This document shows positions 35,600 to 45,433 of a stretch of 64,000 nucleotides of DNA, one piece after another; within the stretch, counting starts at the first letter, position 1, and each line of letters opens with the position of its first letter. This DNA comes from [Flexibacter] sp. ATCC 35103 (GTDB lineage Bacteria; Bacteroidota; Bacteroidia; Flavobacteriales; Flavobacteriaceae). A program made the translations under genes and the position numbers. The notes beneath the pieces were generated by a model that had not been told where the DNA came from, searched no databases, and saw nothing but the letters and a program-made list of their open reading frames with translations. The stretch covers positions 518,943-582,942 of the forward strand of contig NZ_MTQF01000001.1 in assembly GCF_001975985.1 (NCBI RefSeq), read 5' to 3'.

Positions 35600-37693
35600 C
35601 TAAAGTCCCTGCGCCTGAATCGCTGTAATTACTACTGTATTTATAATATCGTCTACTGTACAACCTCGGCTTAAATCGTTTACAGGCTTATTTAAACCTT
35701 GCAGCATTGGTCCAATGGCCAAAGCTCCGGTTTCTCTTTGCACTGCTTTATAGGTATTATTTCCTGTATTTAAATCCGGAAAAATAAGTACACTCGCCTG
35801 TCCTGCAACTTCAGAATCCGGCATTTTGCTTTTCCCAACTACTTTGTCTACGGCAGCATCGTATTGAATTGGTCCTTCAATTTTAAGGTCCGGTCGTTTT
35901 TGCTTCACAATTTCGGTAGCAGTTCTAACTTTATCCACTTCATCACCTTTTCCTGATGCTCCGGAAGAATACGAAAGCATGGCAATTTTTGGTTCAATAC
36001 CAAAGGCTGAACTTGATTCTGCCGATGAAATTGCAATTTCTGCTAATTGTTCTGCAGTTGGATTTGGATTAATAGCACAATCTCCAAAAACAGAAACCCT
36101 GTCTTCTAAACACATAAAAAATACGGATGAAACGACAGATGAATTTGGTTTGGTTTTTATGAATTGTAGGGCTGGTAAAATGGTGTGTTGTGTAGTATGT
36201 GCTGCTCCTGAAACCATTCCGTCAGCGTGACCTTTATATACCATCATAGTGCCAAAATAAGATACATCCTCCATTAAATCCCTTGCCATTGTAATACTTA
36301 CATTCTTAGCTTTTCGAAGTTCATAATATGTATTAGCGTAATCCTCATAGAGTTCAGATTCTTTTGGATTGATAATATTAACTTTTGTAAAATCGAAAGT
36401 AATTCCAAGTTCTGCAATTTTATTTTCGATTTGCTTTTTATCGCCAATTATAGAAATATCAACTACATCCATGTCTAACAATCTAGAGGTAGCAATGATA
36501 ATACGGTCATCATTTCCTTCCGGTAAAACAATATGTTTTCGATGCTGTTTAGCTCTTTTTACCATATTGTACTGGAACATTTTTGGCGTCATTCCTTCCG
36601 GTACAAAAGTGATTAACCTTTCAGACAAAGTTTCAACTTCAACATACTTTTCAAAAGTCGTAATCGAGGTTTCGATTTTATGTGTATTATTGGCATAAAT
36701 CTCTGATCTTATTGCTCCAATTTTGTTTGTAATATGATAGGTGCCGCCATCAACAGCAATAATAGGAACTATGGCAGAAAGTCCTTCGATAAGCTTTAGA
36801 ATGCTTTCTTCCGGAACAATATTTCCCGTCAGGATAATTCCTGAAATGGTTGGATAATTTGCTGATTCATTTGCTTGCAAAGCGCCTAAGATAATATCAG
36901 AACGATCTCCGGGCGTAATTACCAAAGCATTATCATGCAGATGAACCAGATAATTGTGCAATTGCATCGCTCCTACACTATAATGTCCAATTTCATTGTT
37001 TAAATAAGCATGTCCAAACAATACTTTTGCATTAAGCTGATTGACAATTTCCTGCATCGTTGGATTATTCAAACTTGAAATCAGCGGAATTGTGTTGATC
37101 AGAACATTGGCAGGTAAACTTTTCTGTAATCCCTGCGTCACTAATTCTATATTCTCAATCTGCACTTTGTTGGCAATAACAGACAATACCTCAACTTCTT
37201 TTACTTTAAAAGAATCATAAACCAAATAAAGGCTGTCTACTAATTCTTCTAATGTTTTCCCAACTCCTGAGCCTATAATTATAGTTGGAATTCCGAGATT
37301 TTTGGCAATTAAAACATTCAAATCCAATTCGATCGAGGTTCCTTCGCCGGTAAAGCTTGTTCCTTCCACCAAAACAAAATCAAAACGTTCTTCAAGTTTT
37401 TTATATTTTTCAATAATCAGATCTAGAACCTCTCCTATTTTACCTTTATTTTTCTTTTTAATTAATTTGCTTTTTGTGATCGCGTAGGCATCTTCAAATT
37501 TAATATCAAGATCAAAATGTGACAAAACTGTTTCGATATGATTGTCTAATTCTCCATCAACAAAATCTTCTATAATTGGTCTAAAATAGCCCACTTTTGC
37601 TGTTTTACCAATTAAAATACTCATCAAACCGAGCGTAATAATCGATTTCCCGCTATTTTGATCACTAGTGGCTATATATATCGCTTTACTCAT
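35600..37693 (-). CDS. pta: Phosphate acetyltransferase, long form
   Basis: Pta exchanges CoA for phosphate on acetyl-CoA, giving acetyl phosphate for AckA. At 697 residues it is the long form. An N-terminal P-loop-like domain (ATSDQNSGKS near residues 8-17) is followed by a DRTGG-like regulatory domain (about 210-320, ITPGDRSD) and the catalytic PTA domain (about 370-697, with KHIVLPEGNDDRI, SGAAHTTQHT, SYSSGASGKG). It forms the acetate overflow pathway with ackA. Secure. Confidence 0.97.
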   Translation of the reverse strand: MSKAIYIATSDQNSGKSIITLGLMSILIGKTAKVGYFRPIIEDFVDGELDNHIETVLSHFDLDIKFEDAYAITKSKLIKKKNKGKIGEVLDLIIEKYKKLEERFDFVLVEGTSFTGEGTSIELDLNVLIAKNLGIPTIIIGSGVGKTLEELVDSLYLVYDSFKVKEVEVLSVIANKVQIENIELVTQGLQKSLPANVLINTIPLISSLNNPTMQEIVNQLNAKVLFGHAYLNNEIGHYSVGAMQLHNYLVHLHDNALVITPGDRSDIILGALQANESANYPTISGIILTGNIVPEESILKLIEGLSAIVPIIAVDGGTYHITNKIGAIRSEIYANNTHKIETSITTFEKYVEVETLSERLITFVPEGMTPKMFQYNMVKRAKQHRKHIVLPEGNDDRIIIATSRLLDMDVVDISIIGDKKQIENKIAELGITFDFTKVNIINPKESELYEDYANTYYELRKAKNVSITMARDLMEDVSYFGTMMVYKGHADGMVSGAAHTTQHTILPALQFIKTKPNSSVVSSVFFMCLEDRVSVFGDCAINPNPTAEQLAEIAISSAESSSAFGIEPKIAMLSYSSGASGKGDEVDKVRTATEIVKQKRPDLKIEGPIQYDAAVDKVVGKSKMPDSEVAGQASVLIFPDLNTGNNTYKAVQRETGALAIGPMLQGLNKPVNDLSRGCTVDDIINTVVITAIQAQGL

Positions 37694-37714
37694 AATTTAT
37701 ATGTTATATCTAAA

Positions 37715-37722
37715 CAAATGTA
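37715..37722 (-). promoter_or_regulatory. -7 box TACATTTG of pta
   Basis: On the minus strand, a consensus box about 21 nt before the pta ATG; probably serves pta-ackA. Confidence 0.5.
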
Positions 37723-37755
37723 CTTTAAATCGTGTTTTTACTATTGTAAGAAACG

Positions 37756-38826
37756 TTAAAACCAACGTCTTTTTTTGAAATAAATAATCAGTGCGATCAC
37801 TAAAAAAAACATTGCAATCATCACGCTGTGATATCCGTATTTATACCGAAGTTCCGGCATATTCTCGAAATTCATTCCGTATACTCCAACAATAAAAGTA
37901 AGCGGAATAAAAATAGCGGAGATAATAGTTAAGGTTTTCATGATCTCATTCATCTTTCTGCTTTGCTCAGAAAAATAAAAGTTTGACGCACTTTCCAGCG
38001 AACTCATATCCGACTCAATTTGCTCTAAAAGCTCTAAACTTTTTTGATGTAACCTGATGAAAAAATTAAATGTATCTTTTTGAATTAAACTATTTGTATC
38101 ATCATCTTTAATTGTTTTAAGATAATACAGCGAATCCCGAAGCGGAACTATAGCGCGTTTTAGAAAATTGAAGTTATCACGATGATTCTCAATTTTTTCC
38201 AGAATAACAGGATCTGCACCTTTTTTAGTCAAATTGATTAATTCTTCAATTTTCTCTTCTTCATCTTCAATTGTAATGTAGAAGTTTTCTATTACGGCAT
38301 CTAATAACAGATACAATAAATAATCCACTTTTTTAGTCCTTACAATTCCCGCATGTGTACGAAGACGTTCGCGTATATGGGTAAAAAAATCGCTTCGTTT
38401 TTCCTGAAAAGAAATCAGAATTCCATCTTTCAATATAAAACTAATTTGCTCAACACTAATATTATCAGAATATTCAGAAGGCAAAAGTGATTTTATATTA
38501 AAAAATAAAATATTTTGTTGCTCTTCGAGCTTAGTTCGCTTAGTTGTATTCAAAATATCTGCCAGCAAAAAGTCATCCAGCTTAAAATGAGAACCAATAG
38601 TTTTAAGTAAACTTATATCATTTAAGCCATGAACATTTAGCCAGTTATTCTTTGTATAATCAAAGCAAGAATCTAACGCAGCAACAGTAAACTTTTCATA
38701 TTCAACAACATCTGCATCGTCATATACAAAAAGCTGCATCTCTGTTTCATGCTCTTTATGCGTTCCTGTATACTCTAAAGTAATATGCTGCAGCTTGCGT
38801 CCTTTCTTGTATTTTATCTTTCTCAT
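37756..38826 (-). CDS. corA: CorA-type magnesium/cobalt channel
   Basis: This 356-residue inner-membrane protein has a large cytoplasmic domain followed by two C-terminal membrane helices (about 298-320 and 332-350). The signature YGMNFENMPE lies just after the first helix; GMN is the CorA selectivity filter. The family forms pentameric Mg2+ (and Co2+) channels. It lies upstream of pta, in the same direction, 62 bases apart. Secure as CorA family. Confidence 0.95.
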   Translation of the reverse strand: MRKIKYKKGRKLQHITLEYTGTHKEHETEMQLFVYDDADVVEYEKFTVAALDSCFDYTKNNWLNVHGLNDISLLKTIGSHFKLDDFLLADILNTTKRTKLEEQQNILFFNIKSLLPSEYSDNISVEQISFILKDGILISFQEKRSDFFTHIRERLRTHAGIVRTKKVDYLLYLLLDAVIENFYITIEDEEEKIEELINLTKKGADPVILEKIENHRDNFNFLKRAIVPLRDSLYYLKTIKDDDTNSLIQKDTFNFFIRLHQKSLELLEQIESDMSSLESASNFYFSEQSRKMNEIMKTLTIISAIFIPLTFIVGVYGMNFENMPELRYKYGYHSVMIAMFFLVIALIIYFKKRRWF

Positions 38827-38952
38827 TCAAAAATATTTACAATAGTAATATTACGAAAAAGAATCTGATTGGGAAATGACATTTATCATTTTGATGGTAA
38901 AATATTTTTGAGAGACCTGTACTTATTGTAATATTTTTATTACTTTTAAACT

Positions 38953-38985
38953 AAACCCGACAGGTTTTAAAAACCTGTCGGGTTT
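38953..38985. repeat. REP-like palindrome, left copy
   Basis: AAACCCGACAGGTTTT, one central A, then AAAACCTGTCGGGTTT: a perfect 16-bp stem of 33 bases. The same 33 bases occur once more, at 39616-39648, on the other side of the transposase gene. It lies 20 bases before the transposase ATG. Confidence 0.9.
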
Positions 38986-39004
38986 GACAATGAATATATA
39001 AAAT

Positions 39005-39607
39005 ATGCAAATAACCGAACCTCTAGAATTTGGAAAATACTATCACATTTATAATCGCGGGATCAACAGCGAAAACATCTTTAAAGAAAATAGAAATCAC
39101 GAATATTTTCTAATTCTTTACAACAAATATATTGACCCAATTGCCGAAACGTTTGCTTGGTGCCTATTAAAAAATCATTTTCACTTATTAATTAGAATAA
39201 AAACTTTTGAAGAGATTTTAGAAAATCAACAAGAGCATGAAATCAAAAAAATTATTCCTCCTCATCAATCTTTTGGTAATTTATTTAATGCTTACACAAA
39301 GGCAATCAATAAAGGATACAACAGACATGGTGCGTTATTCGAAAGGCCTTTTAAAAGAAAACTAATAGATAATGAAACTTATTTAAAAACAGTTATAAAA
39401 TACATTCATCATAACCCTGTAAATCATGGGTTCTGTGAGCATCCTATAGAATATCCATGGAGCTCCTATCTAACTTGTGTTTCTGAAAAACCAACTAAAT
39501 TAAAACGCGAAAAAGTAATTTCATTATTTAACAATATTGAAGATTTAAAAGCTATTCACAATAAAAAAGAAAACTTTAATTCTTTAGAAGAGTTTCTTAA
39601 TTTATAA
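39005..39607 (+). CDS. REP-associated tyrosine transposase (RAYT), Y1/HUH family
   Basis: This 200-residue protein belongs to the single-strand transposase superfamily (IS200-like). It has KYYHIYNRGIN at residues 11-21, the HUH motif (His58-Phe-His60 in NHFHLLI), a candidate catalytic Tyr97 in AYTKAINKGYNRHG and the family's IHHNPVNHGF. RAYT proteins bind and nick REP palindromes; this gene is flanked by two identical palindromes. It has no IS ends of its own, so it may be a domesticated or single-copy unit. It looks intact. Confidence 0.93.
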   Translation: MQITEPLEFGKYYHIYNRGINSENIFKENRNHEYFLILYNKYIDPIAETFAWCLLKNHFHLLIRIKTFEEILENQQEHEIKKIIPPHQSFGNLFNAYTKAINKGYNRHGALFERPFKRKLIDNETYLKTVIKYIHHNPVNHGFCEHPIEYPWSSYLTCVSEKPTKLKREKVISLFNNIEDLKAIHNKKENFNSLEEFLNL

Positions 39608-39615
39608 CAACAGCC

Positions 39616-39648
39616 AAACCCGACAGGTTTTAAAAACCTGTCGGGTTT
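39616..39648. repeat. REP-like palindrome, right copy
   Basis: Identical to 38953-38985 over all 33 bases; starts 9 bases after the transposase stop codon. It could also serve as a terminator, but no T run follows. Confidence 0.9.
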
Positions 39649-39670
39649 AATACGTAAAACTAAGACATAA

Positions 39671-39700
39671 AAAAACCGAACTATTTCTAGTCCGGTTTTC
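39671..39700 (-). terminator. Terminator of dnaK
   Basis: On the minus strand AAAACCGGA pairs with TTCGGTTTT around a loop, and a T run follows. Confidence 0.75.
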
Positions 39701-39718
39701 CTTATTGTGAAAGAAGAA

Positions 39719-41602
39719 TTATTTTACTTCTTCGAATTCAACGTCTTCAACATTGTCACCTTGCGATTGCTCTTGTTGTGGAGCTGCTTGTTGACCTTCA
39801 CCACCTTGAGCGTACATTGCTTCTGTAGCTACTTTCCAAGCTGCATTTACATTGTCTAATCCTTTTTGGATTGCTTCAAGATCTTGAGATTGATGAGCAA
39901 ATCTTAATTCAGTTAAAGCAAATTCGATAGCTGTTTTTTGATCGTCTGTTAATTTACTTCCCAATTCTTTCAATTGACTTTCAGTTTGGAAAATAGTACT
40001 ATCAGCTTCGTTCAATTTCTCAGCTCTTTCTTTAGCTATTTTGTCAGCATCAGCGTTAGCTTCAGCATCTTTTTTCATTTTTTCGATTTCTTCAGCTGTT
40101 AATCCAGAAGAAGCTTCGATACGGATATCGTGAGATTTTCCAGTTCCTTTATCAGTTGCAGAAACTTTGATAATACCATTAGCATCGATATCAAAAGTAA
40201 CCTCGATTTGAGGAACTCCTCTTGGTGCTGGTGGAATACCATCTAAGTGAAAACGACCGATAGTTTTGTTATCAGCAGCCATCGCTCTTTCTCCTTGCAA
40301 TACGTGAATTTCAACAGATGGTTGAGAATCAGCAGCAGTAGAGAATACTTGAGATTTTTTAGTTGGAATAGTTGTGTTAGACTCAATTAATTTAGTCAAT
40401 ACACCACCCATAGTTTCGATACCTAAAGATAAAGGCGTAACGTCAAGTAACAATACATCTTTTACATCTCCAGATAAAACTCCACCTTGAATAGCAGCTC
40501 CAATAGCAACAACCTCATCAGGGTTAACACCTTTAGATGCTTTTTTACCAAAGAATTTTTCAACTTCGTCAGCGATTCTTGGCATACGAGTAGAACCTCC
40601 AACAAGGATAACTTCGTCAATATCAGATGTAGATAAACCTGCATCTTTTAATGCTTTAGCAACTGGCTCCATAGAACGTTTTACTAAAGTATCAGATAAT
40701 TGCTCAAATTTAGCTCTTGATAATTTTTTTACTAAGTGTTTTGGTCCTGAAGCAGTAGCAGTTACGTATGGTAAGTTGATTTCAGTTTCAGCAGAAGATG
40801 ATAATTCAATCTTAGCTTTCTCTGCTGCCTCTTTCAAACGTTGCAATGACATTGGATCTAAACGTAAATCAATACCTTCTTCAGATTTGAAATCGTCAGC
40901 TAACCAGTCAATAATAACCTGGTCAAAATCATCACCACCTAAGTGAGTATCACCATTTGTAGACAATACTTCGAATACACCGTCTCCTAATTCAAGAACA
41001 GAGATATCAAAAGTACCTCCACCTAAATCGTAAACAGCAATTTTTTGATCAGTTCCTTTTTTATCTAATCCGTAAGCAAGTGCAGCTGCAGTTGGCTCAT
41101 TGATGATACGCATAACTTTAAGACCAGCAATTTCACCAGCTTCTTTAGTAGCTTGACGTTGTGCATCATTAAAGTAAGCAGGAACAGTAATAACTGCCTC
41201 AGTTACAGTTTGACCTAAATAGTCTTCAGCAGTTTTTTTCATTTTTTGAAGTGTCATTGCAGACAACTCCTGAGCAGTGTATAAACGACCGTCAATATCC
41301 ACACGTGGCGTATTGTTGTCACCTTTTACAACACTGTAAGGAACTCTTTTTGCCTCTTCTTGAGTTTCAGCAAAAGTGTGTCCCATAAAACGTTTAATAG
41401 AAGCAATCGTTTTTGTAGGATTCGTTACCGCTTGTCTTTTTGCAGGATCACCCACTTTAATTTCTCCACCTTCAACAAAAGCGATGATAGATGGCGTTGT
41501 TCTTTTTCCTTCTGCGTTAGGAATAACAACTGCTTCGTTACCTTCCATTACAGAAACACAAGAGTTCGTCGTACCTAAGTCAATTCCGATTATTTTACCC
41601 AT
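39719..41602 (-). CDS. dnaK: Chaperone DnaK (Hsp70)
   Basis: DnaK folds and protects proteins in the cytoplasm with DnaJ and GrpE. The 627-residue protein has the ATPase domain ([17 protein letters not shown] at the start, [18 protein letters not shown] near 190, [12 protein letters not shown] near 335). The linker [15 protein letters not shown] and substrate-binding domain follow, then an acidic tail ending EDVEFEEVK. Neither dnaJ nor grpE is adjacent. A -24/-12 promoter lies about 50 bases upstream. Secure. Confidence 0.99.
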   Translation of the reverse strand: MGKIIGIDLGTTNSCVSVMEGNEAVVIPNAEGKRTTPSIIAFVEGGEIKVGDPAKRQAVTNPTKTIASIKRFMGHTFAETQEEAKRVPYSVVKGDNNTPRVDIDGRLYTAQELSAMTLQKMKKTAEDYLGQTVTEAVITVPAYFNDAQRQATKEAGEIAGLKVMRIINEPTAAALAYGLDKKGTDQKIAVYDLGGGTFDISVLELGDGVFEVLSTNGDTHLGGDDFDQVIIDWLADDFKSEEGIDLRLDPMSLQRLKEAAEKAKIELSSSAETEINLPYVTATASGPKHLVKKLSRAKFEQLSDTLVKRSMEPVAKALKDAGLSTSDIDEVILVGGSTRMPRIADEVEKFFGKKASKGVNPDEVVAIGAAIQGGVLSGDVKDVLLLDVTPLSLGIETMGGVLTKLIESNTTIPTKKSQVFSTAADSQPSVEIHVLQGERAMAADNKTIGRFHLDGIPPAPRGVPQIEVTFDIDANGIIKVSATDKGTGKSHDIRIEASSGLTAEEIEKMKKDAEANADADKIAKERAEKLNEADSTIFQTESQLKELGSKLTDDQKTAIEFALTELRFAHQSQDLEAIQKGLDNVNAAWKVATEAMYAQGGEGQQAAPQQEQSQGDNVEDVEFEEVK

Positions 41603-41652
41603 TTTTTATATATTTAATTTTGATATACTAATTTATAACTCAGGTGGCATAA

Positions 41653-41668
41653 GTCAATCTTTGTGCCA
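41653..41668 (-). promoter_or_regulatory. Sigma54-like (-24/-12) promoter of dnaK
   Basis: On the minus strand TTGGCACAAAGATTGACT gives TGGCAC, five bases, then TTGAC. This is the RpoN layout, with GG and TTG at the right spacing and GA in place of GC at -12. The start site would fall near 41643, giving a leader of about 40 nt. Confidence 0.6.
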
Positions 41669-41689
41669 ATATAAAAAACCAAAGTAAAT

Positions 41690-41752
41690 TGTCAGTTTTA
41701 CTGTCGGCACAATAAAAACAATCTGACAACATGACATTTTCAAAACCTGACA
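41690..41752 (-). promoter_or_regulatory. Cluster of TGTCAG/CTGACA sites upstream of the dnaK promoter
   Basis: TGTCAG lies at 41690-41695 and CTGTCGG at 41701-41707. In the other orientation lie CTGACA at 41723-41728, TGACA at 41732-41736 and CTGACA at 41747-41752. They lie 25-90 bases upstream of the -24 box, where enhancer-binding activators of sigma54 usually bind. Confidence 0.45.
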
Positions 41753-41786
41753 TTCGTGGCATATCAGTACGTTACGTGTCATTGTA

Positions 41787-41881
41787 AGGAGCTGTTTCCT
41801 GCTTTCCTTCCAGATCTTTTCCTTGCTAAACAAGCAAGAAAAAGGATTTTCCTCCCGAGTCTTCGGGACCATCAGGGCTAG
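41787..41881 (-). repeat. Dispersed element, copy B
   Basis: The + strand reads AGGAGCTGTTTCCTGCT at the left end and CCATCAGGGCTAG at the right end, matching copy C at 57493-57570. Near the right end it has an extra hairpin TCCCGAGTCTTCGGGA (41853-41868). This element, with the dnaK promoter, fills the 41603-41996 gap. Confidence 0.8.
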
Positions 41882-41996
41882 TCATTCGGTTTCATCAGAA
41901 AATTATCTTTATTTGATATTTTAATGTCTTTCAATATTTTCAATTAAAGTCTGAAATATATACATTAGCAAATTCCTTCAATTCAATATCATCAAT

Positions 41997-43268
41997 ATGG
42001 AAAACTACAGCATTATCATTTTTATACTCGCCATCGTCATAGGACTATCTGCATTTGCTGATACAATAAAATTACCACAGCCCATTCTTCTTGTTATCGT
42101 AGGAGTTGCAATTGGTTTTATACCTACAATGACCGAGATTGAAATTAATCCTGAAATTATATTCCTGATATTCCTTCCGCCATTATTATACGATGCATCA
42201 TTTAATATCTCACCTAAAGACTTCAAAACCAATATTAATACCATTGGCACACTTGCCATATCGCTGGTTTTCCTGACTACTATTGGTATTGCAGTTGTCG
42301 CTTATTTTATGATCCCGGGAATGACCTGGCCATTAGCGTTCGTTTTAGGCGCCATACTTTCTGCAACTGATGCTGTTGCAGCAATAAGTATCACAAAAGG
42401 ACTCGGAATATCGCATAAAACCTTAACCATACTCGAAGGCGAAAGTCTTATCAACGATGCATCTGCACTTGTTGCATATCGTTTTGCGGTAGCTGCCGTA
42501 ATGGGATCAGCTTTTATAATCTGGAAAGCAACATTACAGTTTTTACTATTGCTTGGAGGCGGATTTTTAGTAGGTTTTGTAATGGCGAAAATCCTGTCTT
42601 TTATATTAAACAGAGTTCACAAAAATGCAAATGTTACAATTAGTTTTATGCTCTTAATGCCATTTGTCACCTATCTTATTGCAGAGCATTTGCATGTTTC
42701 CGGAGTTATTGCAGTGGTAATTTTAGGACTGGCAATTGCACGATTCAGTAAAAAGATATTTCCGGAAAGTCTAAAAAACCAATCCAGAAGTCTTTGGGAC
42801 ATAATTATTTTTTTACTCAACGGATTAATCTTCATTTTAATTGGGCTTAACTTTAGATATATTCTAAAAAATATTGACGACCATATGATTTTACCGTACA
42901 TAGGATATGCTGTTATCATAACAATTGTCGCTTTACTTATTAGAATGGCAAGGATATTTCTTCAAAAAATCAATCTTCAAAAAGCATTTCAGAATAATAA
43001 AGGAAAAAGAAGAGTAAGCGAACATGCGCTTTTAGATTTCAATAACAGCATTATCCTGAGTTGGTCCGGAATGCGCGGAATTGTTTCTCTTGCAATCGCA
43101 ATTGGTATTCCAAAAGAACTCGAAGACGGCTCCCCTTTTCCTGAAAGAACTGTTATTATATTTATTTCTGTAGCCGTAGTACTTTTAACGCTTATTGGGC
43201 AAGGACTTACTTTGCCCTGGATTGTCAAAAAATTGAGTACTAAACAAGATGCAGAATTACATTCATAG
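41997..43268 (+). CDS. Na+/H+ antiporter, NhaP-like (CPA1 family)
   Basis: This 423-residue inner-membrane protein has about 12 hydrophobic segments. It has LPQPILLVIVGVAIGF near 27-42, IFLPPLLYDASFNI near 57-70, the ion-site motif GAILSATDAVAAISITKGLG (Asp near 125), GESLINDASALVAYR near 150 and WSGMRGIVSLAIAIG near 352. These are hallmarks of the sodium/hydrogen exchanger family. It ejects Na+ in exchange for protons. Single gene, divergent from dnaK. Confidence 0.95.
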   Translation: MENYSIIIFILAIVIGLSAFADTIKLPQPILLVIVGVAIGFIPTMTEIEINPEIIFLIFLPPLLYDASFNISPKDFKTNINTIGTLAISLVFLTTIGIAVVAYFMIPGMTWPLAFVLGAILSATDAVAAISITKGLGISHKTLTILEGESLINDASALVAYRFAVAAVMGSAFIIWKATLQFLLLLGGGFLVGFVMAKILSFILNRVHKNANVTISFMLLMPFVTYLIAEHLHVSGVIAVVILGLAIARFSKKIFPESLKNQSRSLWDIIIFLLNGLIFILIGLNFRYILKNIDDHMILPYIGYAVIITIVALLIRMARIFLQKINLQKAFQNNKGKRRVSEHALLDFNNSIILSWSGMRGIVSLAIAIGIPKELEDGSPFPERTVIIFISVAVVLLTLIGQGLTLPWIVKKLSTKQDAELHS

Positions 43269-43330
43269 CTTTTGTTTTAACATCCTGAATCTTTCTAGCC
43301 AATTCATTACTAAAAAACATTTGAACAAAT

Positions 43331-43362
43331 AAAAATCATTTAAATATTTGTAATGATTTTTC
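43331..43362 (+). terminator. Candidate terminator after the antiporter
   Basis: AAAAATCATT and AATGATTTTT form a 10-bp AT-rich stem followed by T's. It is weak because of low GC. Confidence 0.5.
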
Positions 43363-43416
43363 TATATTTTTACCCGGCTAAAAACACCTAATTAACTAAA
43401 ACCAAATACCACATTA

Positions 43417-44079
43417 ATGAATGATAATTTAAAATATGTTACTAAATTATTTAGTAGCGCAACCTTTAGTTTCTTTAAAATAAACATCCTGGGACAAATA
43501 TTATATGCCATTATAGGCGTATTTACCTTATTTACCATAATTTATCAATCAGGTACAGGACTGGGACATGTATCCGGCTCAGCTGCTATAATGCTATTAT
43601 TCGCTTTGCGTCCAATTGGTTTTGGTTTAAACGTGATCTCCATATTTGCAGGTCCGTTTTTATTGTTTTCTTTTGGCAATAAATATATAATATCAAAAAC
43701 TATCCATAAATTATTATCAGACAAAGGAGAGGCTTTGCTATTTCCTATTATTGATAAAGTATTGAACAAAGTCAAATCTAATCAGCCTGATTTACTGAGA
43801 CAAGGAGCCGATAAAACCAAATTACAACTCAAGCTAATACAGGAAATTAGGGATTCTAATGATAATAAATGGTTGAAAAAAATCATTATTTATGGTTTTA
43901 AAAAAATAAAGCTGGAGGAAGTCGATTTTAAAGATGAAAATGTAAATTTTCCTGACATCATAAAAAACAAAATAATTACGGGTTTAAAAAATGTTTCGCA
44001 GCCAAGCAGAAACTTTTTCTGGATCATTCTAGGAATACAACTAACTATTTTAATCCTGATTCTTACCCAGGTTATATAA
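43417..44079 (+). CDS. Unknown membrane protein
   Basis: This 220-residue protein has hydrophobic segments at about 22-45, 55-90 (two helices) and 198-218. A charged cytoplasmic-looking stretch lies between 95 and 190. I do not recognise the family. It is followed within 33 bases by another small membrane protein gene and within 34 more by a secreted protein gene. The three may form an operon of unknown function. Confidence 0.75.
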   Translation: MNDNLKYVTKLFSSATFSFFKINILGQILYAIIGVFTLFTIIYQSGTGLGHVSGSAAIMLLFALRPIGFGLNVISIFAGPFLLFSFGNKYIISKTIHKLLSDKGEALLFPIIDKVLNKVKSNQPDLLRQGADKTKLQLKLIQEIRDSNDNKWLKKIIIYGFKKIKLEEVDFKDENVNFPDIIKNKIITGLKNVSQPSRNFFWIILGIQLTILILILTQVI

Positions 44080-44112
44080 TTTGAGACGTAAAATAAAATC
44101 AAAAAAAACATC

Positions 44113-44580
44113 ATGAATCAGGAATTAGAAAGTCATTTTGACGAATTTGATAAAGCACCCGTAATCAGAAGAAAACTTTTGCCATGGTGGATTAAAACAT
44201 TTTGCTGGATCTTTATGATTTTAGCAATTTGTGCTTTAGGCTCCATTATAATGAGCTTTTTCATATCAAACGTAAATGTTTCTCTTTATCGTTTTTCGAG
44301 TGATACAGCTCTTTCACCAATCGGAATGTTTATTGTTGCCATTATGGTATTGAAAGGTTTTGCTGCTTATTCTCTTTGGTTTGAAAAAGCAAATGCCATC
44401 TCAATAGGGAAAATTGACGCCGTTCTGGGAGTTGTAATCTGCATTACTTCCATGTTTGTGCTTCCTTTTACAACCAATGATGGTCATTTTCCATTAAGAT
44501 TAGAAATTTTATTGCTTATTCCGTATTATAGAAAACTCAACAAAATAGAATACGAATGGGATAATTTAGAAAGCTTGTAA
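44113..44580 (+). CDS. Unknown small membrane protein
   Basis: This 155-residue protein has about three to four membrane segments, starting near residue 26 (WWIKTFCWIFMILAICALG). An acidic N-terminal tail (NQELESHFDEFDKAP) and a C-terminal YYRKLNKIEYEWDNLESL lie in the cytoplasm or periplasm. It is not recognised. It lies between two other unknown genes in the same direction. Confidence 0.72.
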   Translation: MNQELESHFDEFDKAPVIRRKLLPWWIKTFCWIFMILAICALGSIIMSFFISNVNVSLYRFSSDTALSPIGMFIVAIMVLKGFAAYSLWFEKANAISIGKIDAVLGVVICITSMFVLPFTTNDGHFPLRLEILLLIPYYRKLNKIEYEWDNLESL

Positions 44581-44612
44581 AACACATCGGTATTAAACAA
44601 AAAATAGTCAAA

Positions 44613-45287
44613 ATGAAAAAATTAATCTTATTCCTTATCTTCATTTTTAATCTGAATTTGGCTTTTTCGCAACAAAAAACGATTAGTAAAACCACAAAAA
44701 ACAAAACGATTAGAAAACATGATACTTTTAATGAAACTGTCGTAATTACCAATCAAAAATTAAAATCATTCATCCCAAAAGGTTACGAGGCAATTATAGA
44801 AGAAAAAGGCGATTTGAATCTGGACAAAATAGAGGATTGTATTTTGGTTTTACGCAAAGCTACAGAAGAAACTACCTCGAATATGGAAGAAGGCAAACCT
44901 GACAAAAGACCTTTACTGCTATTGTTAGGCCAAAAGGATGGAAATTATAAATTAGCCTATAAAAACGAAAATGCTGCCTATTGTATTGATTGTGGGGGAT
45001 TATTTGGAGATCCGTTTAATGCGATTGTCATCAAAAATGGTTATTTTTCTGTCGAACACAGAATTTCTGGCGGACATCACTGGGAACATATCACGACTTT
45101 TAAATTCAACAAAACAAAAAATAACTGGTATTTATACAAAGATCATTTTATCAATTATATCCTCAATCCAAGCCAGGATCCAAATGCTGAAGCTTTGATA
45201 GCAAATGTTGACAAACTGGAAACGGTTAAAGATTTTGGAGAAATTTCGTTTCAGCAATTCAATATTTATTCTAAAAGAGGATATTAA
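44613..45287 (+). CDS. Unknown secreted protein
   Basis: This 224-residue protein has a signal peptide (MKKLILFLIFIFNLNLAFSQQ). A lysine-threonine-rich spacer is followed by a globular part with KGDLNLDKIEDCILVL, a DxNxD pattern like calcium-binding loops. YCIDCGGLFGD and SGGHHWEH are other conserved-looking motifs. Proteins of this type are common in Bacteroidota, but I cannot name a function. Confidence 0.75.
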   Translation: MKKLILFLIFIFNLNLAFSQQKTISKTTKNKTIRKHDTFNETVVITNQKLKSFIPKGYEAIIEEKGDLNLDKIEDCILVLRKATEETTSNMEEGKPDKRPLLLLLGQKDGNYKLAYKNENAAYCIDCGGLFGDPFNAIVIKNGYFSVEHRISGGHHWEHITTFKFNKTKNNWYLYKDHFINYILNPSQDPNAEALIANVDKLETVKDFGEISFQQFNIYSKRGY

Positions 45288-45433
45288 TTTCTCCTCAGGA
45301 AAATAAGACTTTAAACTTTCTGACAAACAATTTCCTTTTTTATTTGTAATTTCGACTTTCATTAAAACGGATGCTTTTTATAGAAAACAATCGATGTAAA
45401 AGCATTCAATACAATTATAAATACAAGTAAATA

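Noticed and set aside
38953..39648. CRISPR-like pair of identical repeats
   Set aside because: Only two copies, with a transposase gene rather than spacers between them.
41654..41872. 72-codon minus-strand frame upstream of dnaK
   Set aside because: It overlaps the dnaK promoter and dispersed element copy B.
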